Assembly: GCF_032854445.1 (NCBI RefSeq)
Contig: NC_088298.1
Span: 19,985,295-20,049,294 of the forward strand
Reading direction: 5' to 3'
DNA: 64,000 bases
Source of the DNA: Liolophura sinensis
Lineage: Eukaryota; Mollusca; Polyplacophora; Chitonida; Chitonidae
The notes below the pieces were generated by a model, which saw nothing but the letters and a program-made list of their open reading frames with translations, did no database searches and had not been told where the DNA came from. Position numbers and translations under genes: made by a program. Positions 28,901-37,900 of the stretch are shown here, piece by piece (within the stretch, counting starts at the first letter, position 1; every line of letters starts with the position of its first letter).

Positions 28901-31900
28901 TACAGCCATCAGAGAAGGTACATGTACAGTTTGAAACTACGAATTTTGGAACTTTTACCTGTAACTCGCATATTTATAAACATATTCATTCTCTAATTCC
29001 CAGAGAACTGTGCGTTGGCCAAGAGCTTTAATTGTCCTAGTTATGGTCCGGACTTTGAATGTGCCTAAAACAGTTTTTACGATTCGTATGTGCTAACATG
29101 GTGCTGAGTGTATATTAAAAGGGGTAAGGCAAAGTGTTCATCAGTCTGGTTACGGTGTACTGGAGCTGCATGGGGGTGTCTTTGGCATGTTGCTTCATTG
29201 ATGCAGCACTATAAGTGTGTGGACATTGGGACTGGCTTATTACTAGTAGTTTACCAACAGATGTTGAAAGTGTTGTTACCCTAATTCCGCTAATTTTTGG
29301 GACAGATATTAGTAGTGTTGAAAGTAGAATATTACATTTCTTTACCAGCCTTTTGAAAAAGTAAAGGTATGAGTATGTTGTTCATTGGATGATCTAACCA
29401 TGTGAGAAAGGAGAAACACAATTTTCCTGCTAGAATTACATATATAAGCAAAACAGTCAAAACACAGGAGTAATATTACAACCTTTATATCGTGGTAACT
29501 TATCCTAAAACAGGTGATGAAAATGTTGACCTAGTTGACCTTGAGATTAAGTCATTTGGATTATTATTGTCTTAATTTTGATCAGTCCATACGTTTTTAA
29601 ACCTACCCTAAGTCTTGAAAAAATTTGTCCGTGGAAGGACAATTTTAAATGTAATTTGAAAACTAAAATTAATGCCTGGGCACTTACATAAGTGTTTGTG
29701 TGAACTGCACAGAAATTTTAAATGACATCCACCTGACCAGATCAGATAGCTTTTCGTCTAAATATACTACATGTACTCTATGTCTTTGATCAAATTTGTT
29801 GATGGTTCAAGATAGCTTTATTGCTGCATATCCAGAATATGGTTCAATTTGATGACATTGTTTTTGTGTGTGTTTTTCAGCGTCATTACTGAAGGGCCTC
29901 AAACATGCGAACATTGTCACTCTTCATGACATCATCCACACCAAAGAGACCCTGACCTTTGTATTTGAATATGTGGTGAGTGATGTGCAGATTCAAGCTT
30001 TTGGCCACAATACAGCTGAAAAAATGGCGTTAAGCCATAATCATTCATTTTTTCAGGCTTAAATTGCCCAGTTTCCTCCCACCATGATGCTGGCTGTATA
30101 AGTGAAATGTATGGGGTAAAACACCAATCAAATAAATAAGTAAAATCAAGTAAAATTCACTAAGCACTAGATTTCGCTTCAAAGACAAGGCCAACAAGCT
30201 AAGACAGATACAATATACTTTTCTGTTGTTGTTGCACCACCAGCATGCACCACATGCTCACTTCTGTGTGAACATCTGTTCATTCCCGGATCAGAAAGTA
30301 TGAGGCATAAAGCCATGAGGACTTTTTCATCTAGGAATGTACAGTTACAAGGTCTGTCCCCCACTTAAACGGTCGCATTGGTGCTACATGATAAATGATT
30401 TCTGTGTTTAGGGGTAGGAGTAAGTAGGCATATGAAGTGGGCAGATGGAACTGTGTTTTAGTTCTGATTCTTTATGTGTGGCAACATGGCCAAGATATGC
30501 TTGGCTGGACAATTGGCTGGAGTACTTTCTTGAGAGAGAAATTACCATTTGTGAATAGAGTGATGTCAGGACAAGTGTTTAACATCAAAGAAATTATGTA
30601 ATCAATCACTTTCATTAAAACAAATTTAAGTGGGTGTGGGTCTTGTGTTTATGAGATGAGATCTGGAAACAGATGAAATCTGGTTGGTCTTGTTTTTTAA
30701 ATTGAAGTGTTATTTTATTTTGGCAGTAGAAACATAATCCAATAGCAGCTCAGAGCTGAAGAAGGGGCATATAAACATAGAATTTTTCATCTCTGAATTG
30801 TTAAACAAAAATTGAATTTTTGAAAGGGATCAAAGACAAGTCTCTGTTGTATAGGTAGTTTATATAAAAGTAGAATCATGTTAATTAGGTATTTATTTTA
30901 TTTTATGTTTTTAACGAGTTAATAACATTATTTTTTCGTTTCAGTCCTCCGACTTAAGTCAGTATTTAGAAAAACACACAGGTGGACTCAATCCTTTCAA
31001 TGTTAAGGTAAGCTGTGTGTGTTATCAAACATGTAGATGAATACTGGACGTTATGACCCCAAATTGGTGACCCCTTACCAACGAGGCCTCAAACTGATTA
31101 GCCCCCTTACCAAGGAGGCCCCAAGCTGATTGACCCCTTTCTAATGAGGCCCCAAGCTGATTGACCCTCATATTAATTAGACCGTAAACTGGTTGACCCC
31201 CTTACCAATGAGGCCTCAAGCTGATTAACCCCTTACCAGCGAGGCCTCAGACTGATTGACCCCCTTACCAACGAGGCCCCAAGCTGATTGACCCTTCATC
31301 AAAGAGGCCCCAAGCTGATTGATACCTTACCAACAAGGCACCAAGCTAATTGACCCCCATACCAACGAGGCCATAAAAGCTGATTGATCCCCTTACTAAG
31401 GAGGCCCCAAACAGATTGTCCCCCTTACCCATGAAACAGCAAGATTAAGTCCAGCTCTCTCACTGAATGGCACTCAGTTCAAAATCAGGGGGACTGTCAG
31501 GTGCCAGGTTTACTCCAGGCTATCACATCCAGCTCTCCTACTGCTTGGCACACAGTTCAAAATCAGGAGAACTGTCAGGTGTCAGGTTTACTCCAGGCTA
31601 TCAAATCCAGCTCTCTCACTGATAGGCACACAGTTCAAAATCAGGAGGTCTGTCAGGTGCCAGGTATACACCAGGCTCTCCACTTTCTTTTGAGTAAAAT
31701 CAATCGAAAAAATAAGGCAATTAATAATTATGCCTTTGTTAGTGTAAAATTAAGTTTGTTGGGATGGCACTTTGCAGGATTCACTGTTTTCCTCATGAGA
31801 TCTACATTTGCATTTATTCACCTGAACACGATTGCCTGGGGCCTTCGTCTTCGAGATGGTTAGCATGCCAGTGCAGCGCATTTACGCAAGAGCCTTTCTC

Positions 31901-34900
31901 CAGTGTGGTCGCTGTCAGTTCAAGTCAAACTCATGCTGGCTTCCTCTCTGGCCGTACGTGGGGAAAGTCTGGCAGCAACGTTCATATGATCATGGGTTTC
32001 TCAGGCTCTGCCTGGTTTCCTCCCACCATAAATCTGGCCGCCATTGTGTAAGTGAAATATTCTTGAGTACGGCCTTTATATAAATGAAATAATTTTGAAC
32101 ACAGAGTTAAAATGGAGAAAAAAAAGACATTAAATGAAGATGAAATGTTTTTGTTTTTGCAGTTATTCTTGTTCCAGTTGTTAAGAGGGTTGGCTTACAT
32201 TCACAGATTTAGGATATTACACAGGTAAGTAGGAAACCAAGGTGATGGTTGCCTTGACAACAGTGAAAAGGTATCATAGATGGATTGCTGTATTGAAAGT
32301 TTTGTTGCCATGGTTATAATATATTAAGTCATAATTCTACATGTTATAAAGTTTGACCATTAAGATATATCATTTTGTTTTTACCAGATTTACTCCTCAT
32401 TGCTATTCCTTACCAGATTTACTCCCTTTCACTGTTCCTTACCAGATTTACTCCCGTTTATTTTTTGCAAGATTTTCTCTTTTTTACTCTTTCTCGTGAG
32501 ACTTACTCTTCTTTAAAGGAGAAGAAAACATTTTAAAGAAAACCGCAAAATGATGCCAAAATCAGTTAAAAGAGCATCAAAATTTATTTGCAAATATGGT
32601 TTGTAAAGTGGTATTTGAAAATATTTTTGTATTATGGATATTTGGAACCACATTTTGGTACTGATCATCGTTGCATAATAATGTTCTAAATAAGGATGTG
32701 AGGCATGTGTAATAAATTTACTTGAATGAAAATTTGTTGTTTATATCCAAAAATATGCATTTAGCCTGATTATGATAATAATTATGAATATATTAAAAAT
32801 ATCAAAATAATGAAAATCCAGTCTGGACACTTTTGTTAGCTGAAAAAAACAAATTCTATCGCACGTATATTTATTAAACATGTGTTACATCTTCATTTAT
32901 TACATTACTACAGAAAGATCATATATACCACATGATGGTTTCGCAATACCCACCATATAAAATTATTTCCAAGTGTCTTTTTCTGTTTAAAGAAAAATGT
33001 TGAAGACCACATTTATGACTAACTTTTTACACTCTTTCATGTGAACTTTTTTTCATGTGTAATTTTTATGTTTTTTTTTTTCACCTTTAATACTTACTTT
33101 ATTTATTCTGACTCCTTTGCTAATTTCTTACAAAATTTCTTCTTCATTACTATTTCTTACAGGATGTTTTCTTATTTTTCAGAGATTTAAAACCACAGAA
33201 TTTACTTATTAGTGATATAGGTGAATTAAAATTAGCAGATTTTGGTAAGTACATTAGGAAGATTTTTGATGAATATACCCAGTACATTGTTTACGAGCAT
33301 TACCATATATGAAAAACTGTTTGCAGCTGATTTTGGATTTTAATCTGTGAAACAAATTGTACATTTGATAATTTCATGATATGAAGGCGGACCTTGTTTA
33401 AAATTACTAATTTCTTAGTTTTGTCAGGTAGAATTGAAGTTCTGATCATACAAATCAGAATACAGAAGGCCTGCCAGCAACCTGCAGATGGTCGTAGGCT
33501 TCCCCCGGGCTCTGCATAATGTTGGCCGCCATCGTATAAGTGAAATATTCATGAGTGCAGCGTAAAAGACCGATCAGATAAACAAATAAACATTACACGT
33601 TTCATGGAGATTTGTGCACAGTGGCTTTGTGTAGATATGTTAATGGTAACTTCCATGTTAACAACATAACAATTGTTCTGTTACCTTTTGCATCCTAAAT
33701 TGTTATTTTTGGGAGTTCAAACAAATGAAGCTGACATTTTCCATTGCAGGATTAGCCCGTGCCAAATCTGTGCCGAGCCGGACGTATTCTCATGAAGTGG
33801 TTACACTTTGGTACCGTCCCCCTGATGTCCTGCTAGGCTCAACTAACTACTCCACCTCACTCGATATGTGGTACGTACTGAGACATTATCTAACTACTCC
33901 ACCTCACTCGATATGTGGTACTTACTGAGACATTAGCTAACTACTCCACATCACTCGATATGTGGTACTTACTGAGACATTAGCTAACTACTCCACCTCA
34001 CTCGATATGTGGTACTTACTGAGACATTAGCTAACTACTCCACATCACTCCATATGTGGTACTTACTGAGACATTAGCTAACTACTCCACCTCACTCGAT
34101 ATGTGGTACTTACTGAGACATTAGCTAACTACTCCACCTCACTCAATATGTGGTACTTACTGAGACATTAGCTAACTACTCCACCTCACTCGATATATGG
34201 TACATACTGAGACATTAGCTAACTACTCCACCTCACTCGATATGTGGTACATACTGAGACATTAGCTAACTACTCCACATCACTCGATATGTGGTACTTA
34301 CTGAGACATTAGCTAACTACTCCACATCACTCAATATGTGGTACTTACTGAGACATTAGCTAACTACTCCACCTCACTCGATATATGGTACATACTGAGA
34401 CATTAGCTAACTACTCCACATCACTCGATATGTGGTACGTACTGAGACATTAGCTAACTACTCCACCTCACTCGACATGTGGTATGTACTGAGACATTAG
34501 CTAACTACTCCACATCACTCAACATGTGGTACGTACTGAGACATTAGCTAACTACTCCACATCACTCGATATGTGGTATGTACTGAGACATTAGCTAACT
34601 ACTCCACATCACTCAACATGTGGTACGTACTGAGACATTAGCTAAGTACTCCACATCACTCAATATGTGGTACATACTGAGACATCAGCTATTTGACATC
34701 ACTTGATATGTGGCTTGCACTGAGACATTAGCTAACTCTCCACATCATTTGATATGTGGTACGTACTGAGACATTAACTCCTCCACATCACTTGATACGT
34801 GGTACATACTTAGACATAAGCTAACTGTTGCATAACATATATTTCAGGGGTGTAGGGTGTATATTTACGGAGATGATATCTGGTCTTGCCACGTTTCCTG

Positions 34901-37900
34901 GGATGAAAGATGATCAACTAGACATGATCTTCCGGGTATGCATTTAAGTATTTCTTGTCGAGCGTATCTCTGTTACCACAGTGTGCCTGAAATATTGCCA
35001 GCTTGGCATTAATTAAGAAATACTCTTTCAATCGGGTGGATCTTTAACATTTATGCTGGAGCGGGTCATGGTAGAGAGGTTAAGACGATTGTCTATAAGG
35101 TGTAAGTTCAATCTTGGACATACCCGGCACTCATTGTTCATTGAATCTTAATAATAAAAATGTACTAGCAGTTTGTGAAGTCTAATATTCATTGTGGACC
35201 AGAATTTTGAGAACCCAAATCTGTATGTTCACACATTGGAAAGTTTGTCAGTAACTTGCCAAGGGTTGGTGGTTTAACTCCATAATTTAAATTCAGCGCA
35301 GTAAATAAATAAAATGCGGCTTTAATATAGGTAACCAAGGTCTTAACGTATAAAATGCAAAAGTGTTAATATATTTAGATTTTACATTTGAATTTGTTCT
35401 TTTTTCATTCTCAGGTTTTGGGTACACCCACTGAGGACACATGGGAAGGGGTAACGCGCTACCCAAATTACGACCTAAGTAAGTTATCAGGTCAAAAGTA
35501 TGACAGACTTCCAGTTTCATGTATGTGCTACATTTGGAAGTCTGGTACATGTATAATAAGGTGGTCACCTAACTTGAAGAGGTCATTTTTTTGAATGACT
35601 CGTGTGACAGGCCTGTAGGAATTTTTTAAATTTTTCTTTTTTTGGTCAAAATTTGGCATATCCAAACTAGTCTTAAACTAGAAATTAGGAAATTTTTATC
35701 TGCATTTTTGTTTTTGTGTGAAAGGAGCACAATGTTCAGATGTTTTTAGTGCATAGGTGGAGAAATGTTTGGACTCTTTAGGAAAAACTTAATATTTCAA
35801 CCATGGCTAAGGGTGGTGGTTTCCTTGAGTTCTGTCTCCATTTTTTCCACCCAAAAACCTGTCCGTCGTCGAATAAGTGAAATGTTCTGGAGTATGTCAT
35901 TAAACCTGGTTAAATAACTTATGTGTCATATAAGTAACACCTTTGGTGGCCTAATGGGTAGAGTGTCCGCCTCATTGTCAAGAGAACCAGGGATCAAACC
36001 CAGGTTGGGTCAGATCATATCGAAGACTTTAAAAATGGCACTTTCTGCTGCCTCTTGGCACTCGGCAGTGAGAGGTTAGAGCAAGGAGACAGGACTGGTT
36101 GGCTCGCTGTCACTGTAATATGACAGGGTGAGGTGTCATGTCGGGTGTCTTTAAAGCAATACTTCAGTGGAGGCAGCACTTTGGCGGCATGAGCTCGCCC
36201 TACCGCAATAAGACACAGTATATGTACAAACACATAATGACTCCTCATCGTCACATAACTGATAATATTAAGCCCAAAGCATACATACATACTTTCATAC
36301 ATCATATAAGTAAAATGAGCAGAAGGTTAAAACTGGTTAAACAGCTTATTTCGCTAATATCCATTTACTTTGTAAATGCTGTTCAGTATCTCTGCTACAG
36401 TAATGTTGAGTTTTTAATTTAATAAACATTGATTTCTCTTGGATGCTGGAAATACATTAACCCTTTTTGGTTCTCATTTTTGTCTTCCATTAATATGAAT
36501 TTACTTTGTAACTGCTGGTCAATGTTTCTGTGACCGTAATTTGAATATTTAAATTCAGTTCACATTAAGGAGCCTCGGTGGCTGAGGGGGTAGCTCGCCA
36601 GCAAGTCACAATGACCCAGGAACCTCCCACCAATGCGGTGGCTGTGAGTTCAAGTCCAGTTCTTGCTGGCTTCCTGCAAATAGTCGTGAGTTTCCCCTGG
36701 CCTGTGCACGGTTTTCTCCCGCCATAATGCAGGCTACAGTCATTCAATACGGTGTAAAACACCAGTCAAATAAATAAATTCACGTTGAAACCACTCCAGT
36801 GTTAGAAATATATTAAGTCTGTTTGGTCCTCATGTTTGTGTTTCAGAGCAATTTGGGCTTTATCCTCCACAAAATCTAATGACTGTGATTCCTAAAATCT
36901 CCTTTATTCCTCTGGCGGCACACCTGGCGTCACAGCTGCTGCAGGTAAGTGGGTCATAGCTGTTTATATCTGGGGCCACATGTCCTCAGGAAAATACTTC
37001 CTGTATGTAATATACGGGATGAAGATGTGTACATTGTAGGGGTAAGGGTGTCTGAAAATGCAGCTAGTGCATATTTTGCAATGAATGTGAAATACCACAA
37101 ACAGTTGATGCGGCCTTGCACTCAGTCTCTTGGTGATTAAAATAAAATATGAATGTTAAAGATAGAATGTTAGTTAATGTTTTATATTTGACCGATCATG
37201 TACCTGGAATTTTGAAACTTTTGGATGATGGCTCAAACAACCAGGGCTGGTATTTATCAAGCTGCTAGAAATGCTGAAGAAGTCAAACTCAGAACAGGAA
37301 AGGACTGAAATTGTGGCTAGTTTTATTGCAGTGTTTTTGTGTTTTGTTTTGCTCCAAAGAATCAGCATGAAAAAGTTTTAAACTTTCTAGAGCAAAATAT
37401 TTTAATTGTAGTTGTTTGAATTTTTTGTACTTATTTTCATAATTAAGGGCCCTGTTTCTTGTTTTGTGTTGGTGGACTCAACCCAATTGATGTACCGGAT
37501 ACTTGATGTATTAGAGTTCCAGATCATCGTGACATTTGACTCGTAAGATGGCTACTGTTTATAGCCCCAGACCTGGAATTTTATCACATTTATCTCCCTT
37601 GTGATGTAGTGTAACAACAAGTGGTTGTCTCTGTATTTTGACTTGTAGATGAACCCCCACCGGCGATTGTCGGCCCAGAAGGCGATGAAGCACGAATACT
37701 TCTCTGACCTCCCTCATCTTGTTCATGAACTTCCAGATGGTAACTCAGAAAAATGTCATCTTCAATATATTTATGTGTGCTGTAATTTTTCAACCTTTTC
37801 ACATGTTTTAAAGGTGTTTATTCAAGCATATTCTGAGGGCATTATTCTCTGTAGGCTGATAAAATTATATTTTTTGTAGTTTTGTCTTCAAAATCAAATT

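Noticed and set aside
33845-34835. CRISPR-like regular array
   Set aside because: Units are directly adjacent with no unique spacers, and the DNA is eukaryotic; it is a minisatellite.
36569-36650. tRNA gene
   Set aside because: Box A and box B are present, but there is no cloverleaf with matching acceptor stem and a SINE body follows; the same holds for the heads at 8150-8250 and 35940-36010.
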